Shown here piece by piece: positions 51,766 to 60,790 of a stretch of 64,000 nucleotides of DNA. Position 1 is the stretch's first letter, and each line of letters opens with the position of its first letter. Made by a program: the position numbers and the translations under genes. The DNA lies in NCBI RefSeq assembly GCF_003837865.1, contig NZ_RQIS01000011.1:199755-263754 (forward strand), in the 5' to 3' direction. Origin of the DNA: Paraburkholderia dinghuensis (GTDB taxonomy: Bacteria > Pseudomonadota > Gammaproteobacteria > Burkholderiales > Burkholderiaceae). The notes under the pieces are model-generated. The model was not told the origin of the DNA and ran no database searches. It worked only from the letters and a program-made list of their open reading frames with translations.

Positions 51766-52608
51766 TCATTCTGTCAGCAGGTCGTGGATCGTCAGTTCCT
51801 CAAAACCACTCACGAACAGCCGGTGTGCGATGTCCATATGCCGGGTCCAGTGCGCCTCGGCGGCGTTACCGTCACGCTTCGCGATCAGGTCGATCAGCTT
51901 CTTCTGTGAACGGAACGCCACGTCGACTTCAGCAAGGACCTTCTCCTGCGGCTGACGGCGGCGCGTGAGTTGCATCGTCATGGCCTGGTGTTTCTCGATC
52001 ACGCTGGTGACCGCCGCCATCATCAGGATGAGCGGCCGGTTGCCCGACAGTTCCACGATTGTGTGGTGAAAACTGGTCAGGGCAGTGTTGAACGCCAGGA
52101 TGTCCTTGACTGACACGCGTTCGGCATCGAGTTTTTCCTGCAGTTGTGCTGCAGCGTCCGCAGGGCCATTGAGCGCGATTTCGCGTGCCAGTGGCGGCTC
52201 AATCAGTCGGCGGGTGTTGAACACTTCAACGACGGTAGTACGTTCGGCCTGCAGCACCAGGAGCGTATACGCCGAAATCAGTTGCGGGTCGGGCGCATGG
52301 ATCAGCGCGCCGCCGCGTGCGCCACGCGCCACAGAAATCAGGCGTTCGGCTTCGAGGATACGGAAAGCTTCGCGAATGGTCGGACGTGAAACGCCGTATT
52401 CCTCCATGAGCTTGCTCTCTGCGGGCAGCAGTTCGCCGACCTTGAGCGCGCCGCCGACGATCTGTTTGCGGATGCGGTCAGCAATGATCTCAGGTGCCTT
52501 GGGAACGTACAGGGCCGAGCGGCGCAACGGCGTGGGCGCCTCCGGTGCAACCGGTGTGATGACATCGGCGTGCGCGGACACGGGCGATCTGGATTGGCGA
52601 GTGGCCAT
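51766..52608 (-). CDS. GntR-family regulator with FCD domain (second)
   Basis: A 280-residue regulator; ATG 52608 (GGGA about 12 bases before). Winged helix at residues about 38-110 (IADRIRKQIVGGALKVGELLPAESKLMEEYGVSRPTIREAFRILEAERL), FCD domain about 125-265 with LIEPPLAREIA and HHTIVELSGNRPLILMM. Stronger match to classical FadR/PdhR-type FCD proteins than the copy at 9798. A candidate to bind one of the two repeated elements in the window. Confidence 0.9.
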   Translation of the reverse strand: MATRQSRSPVSAHADVITPVAPEAPTPLRRSALYVPKAPEIIADRIRKQIVGGALKVGELLPAESKLMEEYGVSRPTIREAFRILEAERLISVARGARGGALIHAPDPQLISAYTLLVLQAERTTVVEVFNTRRLIEPPLAREIALNGPADAAAQLQEKLDAERVSVKDILAFNTALTSFHHTIVELSGNRPLILMMAAVTSVIEKHQAMTMQLTRRRQPQEKVLAEVDVAFRSQKKLIDLIAKRDGNAAEAHWTRHMDIAHRLFVSGFEELTIHDLLTE

Positions 52609-52826
52609 GAGTCGGCATTCCCTTCGAAAGTTTATCACCTTAATTATACATATTGTTTATAGCACGGAGATTCGGGCCGATACCAAGATGGATCGTCGGG
52701 TCCGGCCGCTCTCAGGCGCAGTATCGATTCAGAAAACTGTGCACAATCGCATCGATGAGATCGGTGTGGGAGGGAGCCGGGGCGAGTCACTCTTGGGTCA
52801 GAGTATGCAATTTCCGATTTCGGGCG

Positions 52827-53660
52827 TCAGATTTCGAGGTTGTCGATGAGGCGAGTCGAGCCGAGTTTGGCAGCGGCGAGCACGACGAGCGGTGCATCGG
52901 TGTCTTGCGCGGTCGGCGGCAGCAAGTCCGCGCGCTTGCGTACGGCGATGTAGTCGGGCCGCCAGCCGCGCGCGGCCAGGGACTCCATCGCAGCCAGCTC
53001 GATTTGCGCGAAATTGCGGTTGCCCGTCAGCACTTCGTCGCGGACCCGGTTAAGCGTGGCGGCCAGCACCGGTGCTTCGGCGCGTTCGGAGGCCTGCAAA
53101 TAGCGGTTGCGCGAGGAGAGCGCGAGGCCGTCGGCGTCGCGCACGGTTTCAGCGGCGATGACGTCCATCGGTAGCGCGAACTGGTGGCACATCTGCCGTA
53201 CGATCATCAACTGCTGGTAGTCCTTTTTGCCAAAGACCGCTACACGCGGCTGTACGCACGATATCAACTTCATCACCACCGTGCATACGCCCTGGAAGAA
53301 CCCCGGCCGGAATTCCCCTTCGAGGATGTCGCCCAGATCGTGCGGCGGATTCACGCGATATTCCTGTGGCTCCGGATACATATCCCGTTCGGTCGGCGCG
53401 AACAGCACGTAGACGTTTTCCTTCTCCAGCTTCTCGATGTCAGCTTCGAGCGTGCGCGGATATTTGTCGAAGTCCTCGTTGGGGCCGAACTGCAACCGGT
53501 TGACGAAGATACTCGCCACGACCGGGTCGCCATGCTGGCGTGCGAGACGCATCAGCGACAGATGACCTTCGTGCAGGCTGCCCATCGTCGGAACGAAGGC
53601 GGTGCGATTCTGGCCGCGCAACTGATCTCGCAGTTCGTAAATGGAGCGAATGATCTTCAT
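52827..53660 (-). CDS. panC: pantothenate synthetase
   Basis: A 277-residue PanC; ATG 53660 starts MKIIRSIYELR. TMGSLHEGHLSLMRLAR is the first HIGH-type motif; FGKKDYQQLMIVRQMC and DGLALSSRNRYL (KMSKS-like loop) complete the ATP site. It joins pantoate and beta-alanine, feeding CoA synthesis. Genes panB and panD are not in the window; housekeeping panC usually lies by panB or panD elsewhere. Here it may be a second copy that raises CoA supply for the surrounding pathway, which is inference. Confidence 0.95.
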   Translation of the reverse strand: MKIIRSIYELRDQLRGQNRTAFVPTMGSLHEGHLSLMRLARQHGDPVVASIFVNRLQFGPNEDFDKYPRTLEADIEKLEKENVYVLFAPTERDMYPEPQEYRVNPPHDLGDILEGEFRPGFFQGVCTVVMKLISCVQPRVAVFGKKDYQQLMIVRQMCHQFALPMDVIAAETVRDADGLALSSRNRYLQASERAEAPVLAATLNRVRDEVLTGNRNFAQIELAAMESLAARGWRPDYIAVRKRADLLPPTAQDTDAPLVVLAAAKLGSTRLIDNLEI

Positions 53661-53735
53661 GTGTTGGCTAAGTGTGATTCCGCAGTCCGCACAAGGCACT
53701 GGCAAACGTTCTGGATGACGCTGCGGGTGCGTGAT

Positions 53736-54032
53736 TCATTCCTTGCTGATGAAAGGCCAATGTTCGTTCATCCAGTCATAGTGACCATGCTTTGCCCAGG
53801 CCCAGGCGCGTCCGACGGGAAGCGTCTTGTTTTCGTAGCTGTGTGCGGCGCGGGCTGCGACAGGTTCGGCGGTCGGGTGTGGCGAGTCGTTGCCTCGGGA
53901 GGTATCGACATCAGACCTGACGTGAAGCTGCTTACCAACGGAACTGAACTCGTGCATGGAGAGGGGCTGAGAAGATCTTGTGAGAAGTCTCGTACGAAAA
54001 AAATGTGCTCTGATTGCCGACTGAAACGTCAC
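53736..54032 (-). other. unrecognised open frame, possible gene fragment
   Basis: A 98-codon frame whose last 35 residues (ENKTLPVGRAWAWAKHGHYDWM and so on, ending PFISKE) look like real protein, rich in aromatic and charged residues. The front part looks like random sequence. No ribosome site is seen at its ATG. It may be the 3' end of a decayed gene. I do not recognise the family. Confidence 0.3.
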
Positions 54033-54364
54033 TGGGAATGGTATTGCACACGTTCAACCGACAGATCCGGACATCGCCGCCCTGACGGGCAAACGTAAGG
54101 GAGCCCATGTCTGCGGTTGGATTCGACGAGCACACGCTTGCGGTACGTTCGGGGCAGTCGAAAAAGAGCCCGGCCTCTCCCTGAGGAAAGACCGGGTACC
54201 AATCGCGACCCCGTCACGAGTAGCGATTCTTTGGCACGTGCAACCACCGGTGTCTCAATCGTTTCAATACGGATTGCAGTCACGATGCGGTCCGGTGGTT
54301 GCCAGGCAGCAGTGTGAAAATAATATATATAATTGCTGTGATTGTAAACGCGGAAGTGATAACG

Positions 54365-54788
54365 GGGCATGAACGGTGCGTCAAGCAGATCGTTACCGCT
54401 CAGGCGACAGTGTTCGGCGTTGAGGCAACGATCGATAACCAGCGCCTGGTTCCGGTGCTGGTGAATCACGCTGGCGAAACGCGCTTCATGCAGCAGGTTC
54501 TGGTCGATCTGCTCCGCGAGGCAAACGTGCTGATGTCGCGATCGCGCGGGGGGCAATGGAAGCGAGGACTTTGCGTGGATGCTGGAATCGGTGCCGGGTT
54601 GCTATATCGCGATCGGTAACGGCGCAAGCGAGTGGCACGGTTGCCATGTGCACAACCCCGGATATGAGTTCAATGATGAGGCGATTCCGGTTGGCGCAAG
54701 CATCTGGGCGCATCTCGCCGATAATGTGCATGACCCGCGTCAGGTAGCTCGGCATGGCCGTGGTGCTGACATGACCCGGTTCGGGTAG
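54365..54788 (+). pseudogene. remnant of M20 amidohydrolase (hippurate hydrolase type)
   Basis: The C-terminal third of an M20 peptidase/amidohydrolase is visible in two frames. One frame (54365-54545) reads QIVTAQATVFGVEATIDNQRLVPVLVNHAGE; another (54560-54788) reads GSEDFAWMLESVPGCYIAIGNG and HNPGYEFNDEAIPVGASIWAHLA. The N-terminal metal-binding part is absent and the frame is broken in between, so it cannot make an enzyme. Confidence 0.68.
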
Positions 54789-54872
54789 CCGAAGGGGCTG
54801 CCCGACTCAGGTATTCGCGCGTAACCGGCATTTATACCTGGAGGGGGGGCGGTTGCGCGTGAACCGGAAGGA

Positions 54873-54901
54873 AAGCCCAATGCCGGGCGGGCATTGGGCT
54901 T
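54873..54901 (-). terminator. stem-loop after acyl-CoA-synthetase-like gene
   Basis: A 12-bp perfect stem AAGCCCAATGCC / GGCATTGGGCTT with a 5-base loop, followed on the minus strand by TTCCTTCC. It lies about 50 bp after the stop of the gene at 54950 and should end the amidohydrolase-synthetase unit. Confidence 0.65.
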
Positions 54902-54949
54902 ATGTGACGCGTTGTGTCGCTCGCGCGTCGCGCGTCACTAACCTTGCTT

Positions 54950-56500
54950 TCAGGCCACGCGTGGATAATTGCCGCCGCCGTGCGCGGCGTCTACACCAGC
55001 GCGATCAATTCCACCCGCACTGTTGCGAGGCAGCGCATCGACGAAAGTCACCATCTTAGGCTTCTTGTACGATGCGATGCGTTCGCGGCAGTGCTCGATC
55101 AACGCATCTGCGTTGACCTCAGCGCCGGGGCGTGCGACGACCACGGCCTTGACGTTCTGTGACCAGGTCGGATCCGGCACGCCGATCACGCAGACGTCGG
55201 CCACTGCGGGATGGCTGCGAAGACAGCTCTCGACTTCGGCCGGGTAAATGTTTTCCAGGCCCGACTTGATCATGGTTGTCTTCGGTCCGACGAACACGAT
55301 CGAGCCGTCGGCCTTGCGCAACCCCAGATCGTTGGTGCGATGCCAGCCATCGCGCGTGCGTCGTGCGTTTTCCTTTGCCTGACCCAGATAGCCGTTCATG
55401 ACAAGGGCGCCGCGCACTGCGATCTCGCCTGGGGTGTCGGGCGCCGTTTCATTTCCGTCCTCGTCGAGAATCTTCACCTGAATGAAGGGTGCAGGCCGTC
55501 CAGCGCCGCTGCCGCCGAGCCACAGCAACACCGAAAGGCCACCGATCTCGGTTTGCCCATAGCCGCCAAGCTTCGCCACGAGCGGCGCGCCGGCCGGCAT
55601 CACCATCGGCATGCGCCAGTCGGACATGTCAGGCGTGGCGAAGAGACTGGATATGTCGTAGCGGCTCTCCTGATTGAGTCGACGCATCTGCTCGACAGTG
55701 GGCTGTACGAGAAAGGCATGTGTCACGCGCTCGGCCGCGATCACCTGAAGCAGCGTCTGCGCGTCCGGGCGCGAAACGAACACGCAGCGTCCGCCGGCGA
55801 GGATGGTCGCCAGCGTACCCATCATCACCCCGACATGGAACATCGGTCCTGAGACCAGATACGAGCTCGTCTCCGCGATGAGCTGGCTCTGCGTGTTCAT
55901 CAGACCCTGCAACATCAGCGTCGTATGCGACAGTAGCGCCGCCATCGGCGCGCCGTCGAATGCTGCGGTATAGATCGCCAATAACGGCAGGTCCGGATTG
56001 ACGCGCGCTTCGTCATCCTCATCAGCCCCGGCCGAGATCAGCGCCTCGTAGCTGTGCTCGCCGGAACCGTCATGCTGGATCCATGCCGCGTTGCCGGGAC
56101 GGGCGGCGGTGCGCGCTTCCCGCGCGATGTCACCGACCTCGGATTCCTGCCAGAAGACGATCGATGGATCGAAGTCGTTTAGCGTACGAACCGTCTCAGC
56201 CGCCGTCATGCGCCAGTTGGCCGGACAGACGATCGCGCCGAGCCGCGCGGCGGCGCCGAGCAGTTCCAGGACGCGATGTGAGTTCTGTCCCAGCCACAGC
56301 AGACGTGAGCCCGACGTTACGCCGCGTTGTTGCAGCGAGTGGGTCAGGCGGTTGATCCGGTGGTGCAACTGGGCATACGTGTAGCGCGTATCCTGCTCGA
56401 CCAGAGCGATGTGTTGCGGGCGCGAGCGCGCCTGCTCGCGTAGCATGTCGCCGAAGCTGTGCAGGCGCACTTGATCGTAAGAGTGATGTGTGTCGCTCAT
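54950..56500 (-). CDS. ANL-superfamily acyl-CoA-synthetase-like protein with degraded core motifs
   Basis: A 516-residue protein with the ANL fold (ATG 56500). The P-loop, normally YTSGTTGxPKG, reads YTAAFDGAPMAALLSH and has lost the lysine and most Ser/Thr/Gly. The tyrosine motif GGYGQTEIGG and the hinge region WHRTNDLGLRKADGSIVFVGPKTTMIKSG are recognisable. At the C-terminus the lysine of the usual PRNxxGKxxK motif is missing: it reads LPRNSAGGIDRAG. The frame is intact, so it is not a simple pseudogene. It follows the amidohydrolase by 94 bp. Normal adenylation seems unlikely. Confidence 0.85.
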   Translation of the reverse strand: MSDTHHSYDQVRLHSFGDMLREQARSRPQHIALVEQDTRYTYAQLHHRINRLTHSLQQRGVTSGSRLLWLGQNSHRVLELLGAAARLGAIVCPANWRMTAAETVRTLNDFDPSIVFWQESEVGDIAREARTAARPGNAAWIQHDGSGEHSYEALISAGADEDDEARVNPDLPLLAIYTAAFDGAPMAALLSHTTLMLQGLMNTQSQLIAETSSYLVSGPMFHVGVMMGTLATILAGGRCVFVSRPDAQTLLQVIAAERVTHAFLVQPTVEQMRRLNQESRYDISSLFATPDMSDWRMPMVMPAGAPLVAKLGGYGQTEIGGLSVLLWLGGSGAGRPAPFIQVKILDEDGNETAPDTPGEIAVRGALVMNGYLGQAKENARRTRDGWHRTNDLGLRKADGSIVFVGPKTTMIKSGLENIYPAEVESCLRSHPAVADVCVIGVPDPTWSQNVKAVVVARPGAEVNADALIEHCRERIASYKKPKMVTFVDALPRNSAGGIDRAGVDAAHGGGNYPRVA

Positions 56501-56594
56501 GAGTCGCAAGTTCTAGAGGTTGCGGTCAGCGTATTCGAGCGAAGACGCGGCGGCGCAGGTGAGTCGGTGTCCTCGGTCTGGCTGCCCAGCCAGT

Positions 56595-57686
56595 TCAGGC
56601 CGGCACGCCTGGCCGTTGGAGTCTGAAGAGTCGTACGGCGTTGCCGCCGAGAATGTCCGCCTTTTCCTTCTCCGTAATGGTAACGCCATCGAACAGGTTC
56701 GATATGACAGCCTTCGAATGCGGGAAGGTGCCCTCGGCGTGCGGATAATCCGAGGCCCAAAGCAGCGCCTCCACTCCGGTGACATGACGGGAGGCGATGC
56801 ACGCGCGGTCGTGCTGGAACGATGCCTTGACCTGGCGCCGGATCACTTCGCTCGGCGGTACGCTCAGCTTCGGATGTACGAAGGGCGCATGGGCAAAATA
56901 GACTTCGTCCATCCGTTCGGACAGTGCGGCTAGCCAGCTTGCGCCGCATTCGATCACCGCGACCTGCGCGGCCGGATTGCGATCGAGCACGCCGCCCGCG
57001 ACCATATAGGTGATCGCGTCGATCCCGTCGTTCATCTGGCGCGTATAGTTCACCACCGCTGCGCCCGCGCCGCGCTCATGAATCACCGTTTCGAGCCCCG
57101 TGCCCGTGTGGAGCACGAGTACGATCCCGAACTCAGCCGCAGCCGCGAATACCGGATCCCACTCGGCGCTGTTGTAGCGCGGCACGCCGGTCGGGGTGAC
57201 CGAGGGCAGCATCGCGGCGCTGAAGCCTAGCTGGCCGAGTCGCTTGAGTTCGGCGACCGTGTCGGTCAAGCGGCGCACCGGCAGCACGCCACAGCGCACG
57301 AAAGTGTCCAGGTGCCCCGACAGATAGCTGTTGTTCCAGTCGTTGTAGATCTGGGTCGTCGCAAGTTCTGCTTCGGGGTCGGTCAGCGCATAGGTCCACA
57401 GCCCGAGGCTGGGAAAGCAGATTTCCGCGTCGATGCCGTCCCTCGCCATGTCCTGCAGCCGGCCGCCCAGGTCGCGAGCGCCAATACGCTTTTCGCCGAC
57501 CAACTCGATCATCTGCGGCTTCAGGCGATAGATGACCTGCTCCTCAGTGCGGGTGACGATCATGTCACCTTCCTTGACGGCCCGCAGTGCATGCCGCTTG
57601 AGGGAGGCTGGCATGCTGTCGAGGAACAGTTCGTTGGGTTCGACAAGATGCGAATCGGCGCTGAAAATAAATGGTTGGTTCGACAT
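56595..57686 (-). CDS. metal-dependent amidohydrolase (amidohydrolase_2/ACMSD-like TIM barrel)
   Basis: A 363-residue amidohydrolase_2 family protein. FSADSHLVEPNELF gives the N-terminal metal/structural motif (DxH-like, here with Ser), VLVLHTGTG carries the barrel histidine, and LLWASDYPHAEGTFPHS the conserved aspartate. Relatives catalyse decarboxylation or C-C/C-N hydrolysis of cyclic acids and recur in clusters for steroids and alicyclic acids. It diverges from the thiolase-like/DUF35 operon with two GATACC elements in the gap. Confidence 0.87.
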   Translation of the reverse strand: MSNQPFIFSADSHLVEPNELFLDSMPASLKRHALRAVKEGDMIVTRTEEQVIYRLKPQMIELVGEKRIGARDLGGRLQDMARDGIDAEICFPSLGLWTYALTDPEAELATTQIYNDWNNSYLSGHLDTFVRCGVLPVRRLTDTVAELKRLGQLGFSAAMLPSVTPTGVPRYNSAEWDPVFAAAAEFGIVLVLHTGTGLETVIHERGAGAAVVNYTRQMNDGIDAITYMVAGGVLDRNPAAQVAVIECGASWLAALSERMDEVYFAHAPFVHPKLSVPPSEVIRRQVKASFQHDRACIASRHVTGVEALLWASDYPHAEGTFPHSKAVISNLFDGVTITEKEKADILGGNAVRLFRLQRPGVPA

Positions 57687-57784
57687 ACGAAAAGCCTTTC
57701 AAGTTGAGGGCGTCGCGCACGCAGCGTGCAGTGGTGCGAAGTTCCCTGAAAACCGTGTCGTAGCAGATCTTGGGTATCGATCTG

Positions 57785-57927
57785 TTGAGATACCTCAATA
57801 GTCTGTGCGGTCTATTATTTCACCGCCAGAGGTTGAGGGCGACTCAGTGTTTTCCCGAATAAATCCCCGTTTTATCGCGAGTTGGCTTGACGGCGGCATC
57901 TCTAGGCGAATAAAAAGGTATCTCTTT
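57785..57927. promoter_or_regulatory. paired GATACC-type elements in divergent gap
   Basis: TTGAGATACCTCAA (57785-57798, itself a dyad) and, inverted, AAGGTATCTCTTT (57915-57927) lie in the 307-bp gap between the amidohydrolase and the thiolase-like gene. They point toward each other about 120 bp apart. No TAATGAT element is present. No other gene is seen in the gap. Confidence 0.42.
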
Positions 57928-57993
57928 GGTGGACGAGGGTGGGGCGTCGGTGATCGATGCGGGCTTCGTCCAGACGCAACAGGAGACCAACCA

Positions 57994-59187
57994 GTGACCT
58001 GGGAACATAGCAACAAGACGGCGATCGTCGGCGTCGGCGCGACGCCCTACTACCTGCGGGGGCAGTCGTGGCCGCGCACTGTGAACGAAATGATTGGGGA
58101 GGCCATCCTCAATGCGTGCGCCGATGCGGGGCTCTCGGTCAAGGAAATCGACGGATTCGCGTACTACGCGAGCGCCATGGCCGGCTATACCGACAAGATG
58201 GACACGGCCAGCATCATGGAAATGCTGGGCATTCCGGAGGTAACGTTCACGGCCACGCTGACGTCCGGCGGTGGCGGCTCGGCCGGATCGATCGGACTGG
58301 CTTCGGCGGCCATCCTGGCGGGCGAAGCGAATTACGTGGTCACCGTGATGTCGCTGCAGCAGCGTGCGCAGCGACTCGGCACCGTGTTTGGCGCTGTCAA
58401 GCCCGACCCGGAAGTGTCGTTTTTGCAACCGGCGGGGCTTGTCGGGCCAGGTCATCTGATGTCAGTGCTGGCGCGGCGCCATATGCACCTGTACGGCACG
58501 CGGCGCGAGGCCTTTGCCGAAGTGGCGATCAGCTCTCGCAATAATGCGCTGAACCGGCCAAAAGCGATTCGTCGCAAACCGCTCACGCTCGAAGAATACT
58601 TCGAATCGCCGATGCTGGCCGATCCGCTGTGCCGCCTCGACTTCTGTCTTGAGACCGACGGCGCAGTGGCTGTCATCACGACCTCGACGGAGCGTGCCCG
58701 CGACCTGAAGCAAAAGCCGGTGCTGGTGCGTGCAGCCGCACATGGCGGCCGACGCGAGTGGGGCCGGGCGTTCGGATGGATGGGCATGAGCGACGAGTAT
58801 TTTGCTTCGTCCGGTCACAAGTCAGTGGCCGACCGTCTCTACGCGAAGGCAGGCATCACGGCTGCTGACGTTGACGTTGCGCTGATCTACGACCACTTTA
58901 CGCCGATGGTCGTGATGCAACTCGAAGACTACGGATTCTGCGCAAAGGGTGAGGGTGGTCCGTTTGTCGAAAGTGGCGCGATCCGTATGGGCGGCAGTAT
59001 CCCTGTCAATCCACATGGCGGCCAGCTTTCCGAAGCGTACATCATCGGCATGACGCATATCGTCGAAGGCGTTGAGCAGTTGCGCGGCACCGCGATCAAC
59101 CAGGTGCCCGACGCACAGTTCGCGCTTGTGACCGGCGGCCCAGCGTCGATTCCTGTGTCCGGCCTGATTCTGGAGAAATCCGCATGA
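57994..59187 (+). CDS. thiolase-like protein, probable side-chain aldolase or thiolase partner of DUF35
   Basis: A 397-residue thiolase-fold (SCP-x/Ltp type) protein. GTG 57994 with AGGAG at 57981 is preferred to the long upstream frame. At the place of the thiolase nucleophile it reads FTATLTSGGGGSAGSIGLASAA, without cysteine. LIYDHFTPMVVMQLEDYGFC and IPVNPHGGQLSEAYIIGMTH are typical of this branch. With the DUF35 protein that overlaps its stop, it resembles the Ltp2-ChsH2 and Sal1-type steroid retro-aldolases, which cut a 3-hydroxyacyl-CoA into a ketone or aldehyde and a short acyl-CoA. BbsAB-like thiolase is the alternative, but lack of the cysteine argues against it. Confidence 0.85.
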   Translation: MTWEHSNKTAIVGVGATPYYLRGQSWPRTVNEMIGEAILNACADAGLSVKEIDGFAYYASAMAGYTDKMDTASIMEMLGIPEVTFTATLTSGGGGSAGSIGLASAAILAGEANYVVTVMSLQQRAQRLGTVFGAVKPDPEVSFLQPAGLVGPGHLMSVLARRHMHLYGTRREAFAEVAISSRNNALNRPKAIRRKPLTLEEYFESPMLADPLCRLDFCLETDGAVAVITTSTERARDLKQKPVLVRAAAHGGRREWGRAFGWMGMSDEYFASSGHKSVADRLYAKAGITAADVDVALIYDHFTPMVVMQLEDYGFCAKGEGGPFVESGAIRMGGSIPVNPHGGQLSEAYIIGMTHIVEGVEQLRGTAINQVPDAQFALVTGGPASIPVSGLILEKSA

Positions 59188-59615
59188 GTAAAGTGATTTC
59201 GCGCGCGTTGCCGGGCGAGCATGTGCATATCGGTATGGACCCGTGGACCGAGCCGTTCTGGCAGGCAGCAAAGGAGCAGCGCCTGACTGCGGCCAAGTGT
59301 GGAGATTGCGGTACGTTCCGTATGCCGCCCACACCATTCTGCCCGAATTGCCAAAGCCAGAAGACCGAGTGGCCCACTCTGTCGGGCAAAGGGACGGTCT
59401 ACAGCTTTGCGATCTGCAACCGCTCACCGTTTCCCGGCATCGAGGACTTTGTTTACGTGCCAGTGGTGGTGGAGCTCGACGATGCGCCGGGTGTGCGCCT
59501 CGTATCGAACCTCGTCGACGTCGATCCTGAGCAGGTGCACATTGGCATGCGCGTCACGGTTGGTTGGAACGACATCAGCGAGGGCTGGAAACAACCGATC
59601 TTCAAAGCGGGTTGA
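59184..59615 (+). CDS. DUF35 OB-fold zinc-ribbon partner protein
   Basis: A 143-residue DUF35 protein starting in the stop of the thiolase-like gene (4-bp overlap). Residues about 20-70 hold a helix and rubredoxin-type zinc ribbon: KCGDCGTFRMPP and FCPNCQSQ (CxxC-x13-CxxC). Residues about 70-140 form the OB fold (GKGTVYSFAI, YVPVVVELDDAPGVRLVSNLV, GMRVTVGW). Such proteins bind thiolase-like enzymes and carry the acyl-CoA. Tight coupling supports a two-subunit enzyme. Confidence 0.93.
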   Translation: MSKVISRALPGEHVHIGMDPWTEPFWQAAKEQRLTAAKCGDCGTFRMPPTPFCPNCQSQKTEWPTLSGKGTVYSFAICNRSPFPGIEDFVYVPVVVELDDAPGVRLVSNLVDVDPEQVHIGMRVTVGWNDISEGWKQPIFKAG

Positions 59616-59665
59616 GTCATCAGCCACGAACCGTGTTTTGTCAGATATAGATCAGGAGACGCATC

Positions 59666-60775
59666 GTGCAAATCAAAGCAGCACTAGCGTTGGCTAACAA
59701 TGGTCCTTTGGTCATAGAAGACGTCGAAATGGACGAACCGGGCGCGGGAGAGGTCGTCGTGCGCATCGTGGCCACGGGGCTGTGCCACACGGATCTGACC
59801 GTGCTCGCTAATGCACCGCTTCCCTGGCCAGCCATTCTCGGGCACGAGGGCGCCGGCGTCGTCGAGAAAGTGGGGGCGGGTGTGACCAAAGTGTCGCCTG
59901 GCGACCATGTCCTGATGACGACAACTTCCTGCGGGATCTGCAAGAACTGCAAGGAGGGGCAGCCCTCGTACTGCTTGCGTTTTCGCGAACTCAACATGTC
60001 CGGCGGATATCGCCCGGACGGCTCCTGCAGTCACAACTATCACGGTAAGCCGGTCTTTGCGCGATTCCTGGGACAATCCTCCTTCGCTACCCACGTGCTG
60101 GCCGGACAGGCAAGCGTGATCAAGGTCGCGAAGGAGCTTCCGCTTGATCTTGTCTGCCCGTTGGGATGTGGTGTCCAGACAGGTGCTGGTGCAGTACTGA
60201 ATACGATGCGCCCGCGGCCCGGCAGCACCTTTGCTGTCTTTGGAGCGGGTGCTGTTGGGTTGTGTGCGTTGATGGCGGCGAAAATTGCGGGTTGTACGAC
60301 GTTGATCGCGGTCGACAAGGTCGCCTCCCGGCTCGAACTGGCCCGGGAGTTAGGCGCTACGCACGTAATCGACGCGGGCGCGTCCGATGCGATAGCTGCA
60401 ATCAAGGAGTTGACCGGCGGGGGCGTGGACTACGCCGTCGAGGCCACCGGCGTGCCCGCAGTCATGGAGCAGGCGATTTCCGCGACTGGCTTCAACGGTT
60501 GTGTTGTGCTCGTTGGTGTCGCTGGGGGGAACGCATCGGTGTCGTTCAACCCGATGGAATTACAGAACAAGGGTGTGCAGATAAAGGGGTCAATCATGGC
60601 CGGCGAGCACGCTGTTCCCGAGGTCTTCATTCCGCAGTTGATCGGGTTCTGGCAAAAAGGGATGCTGCCCTTCGAGAAGCTGGTACGTCACTACGAGCTT
60701 ACGCAGATCAATCAGGCCGTACACGACGCTCATGATGGAACCGCTATCAAGCCCGTGATTCGGGTGTCGCAGTGA
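59666..60775 (+). CDS. zinc alcohol dehydrogenase, class III/aryl-alcohol (XylB) type
   Basis: A 369-residue medium-chain dehydrogenase; GTG 59666 with CAGGAG before it. ATGLCHTDLTVLAN and GHEGAGVVEKVG carry catalytic zinc ligands; CGICKNCKEGQPSYC the structural zinc. VFGAGAVGLCALMAAKIAGCTTLIAVD is the NAD fold with acidic end. Length and the YRPDGSCSHNYHGKPVFARFLGQSSFATHV insert match aryl/allyl alcohol dehydrogenases. It is 15 bp before the aldehyde dehydrogenase, so the pair should oxidise an alcohol to an acid, or work with the aldolase product. Confidence 0.92.
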   Translation: MQIKAALALANNGPLVIEDVEMDEPGAGEVVVRIVATGLCHTDLTVLANAPLPWPAILGHEGAGVVEKVGAGVTKVSPGDHVLMTTTSCGICKNCKEGQPSYCLRFRELNMSGGYRPDGSCSHNYHGKPVFARFLGQSSFATHVLAGQASVIKVAKELPLDLVCPLGCGVQTGAGAVLNTMRPRPGSTFAVFGAGAVGLCALMAAKIAGCTTLIAVDKVASRLELARELGATHVIDAGASDAIAAIKELTGGGVDYAVEATGVPAVMEQAISATGFNGCVVLVGVAGGNASVSFNPMELQNKGVQIKGSIMAGEHAVPEVFIPQLIGFWQKGMLPFEKLVRHYELTQINQAVHDAHDGTAIKPVIRVSQ

Positions 60776-60790
60776 CTTAGAGGAAACGAC

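Noticed and set aside
57994..59615. BbsAB-type benzoylsuccinyl-CoA thiolase of anaerobic toluene degradation
   Set aside because: The thiolase-DUF35 pairing fits, but the nucleophile cysteine is missing and no bss/bbs neighbours (fumarate-adding enzyme, CoA transferase) are present.
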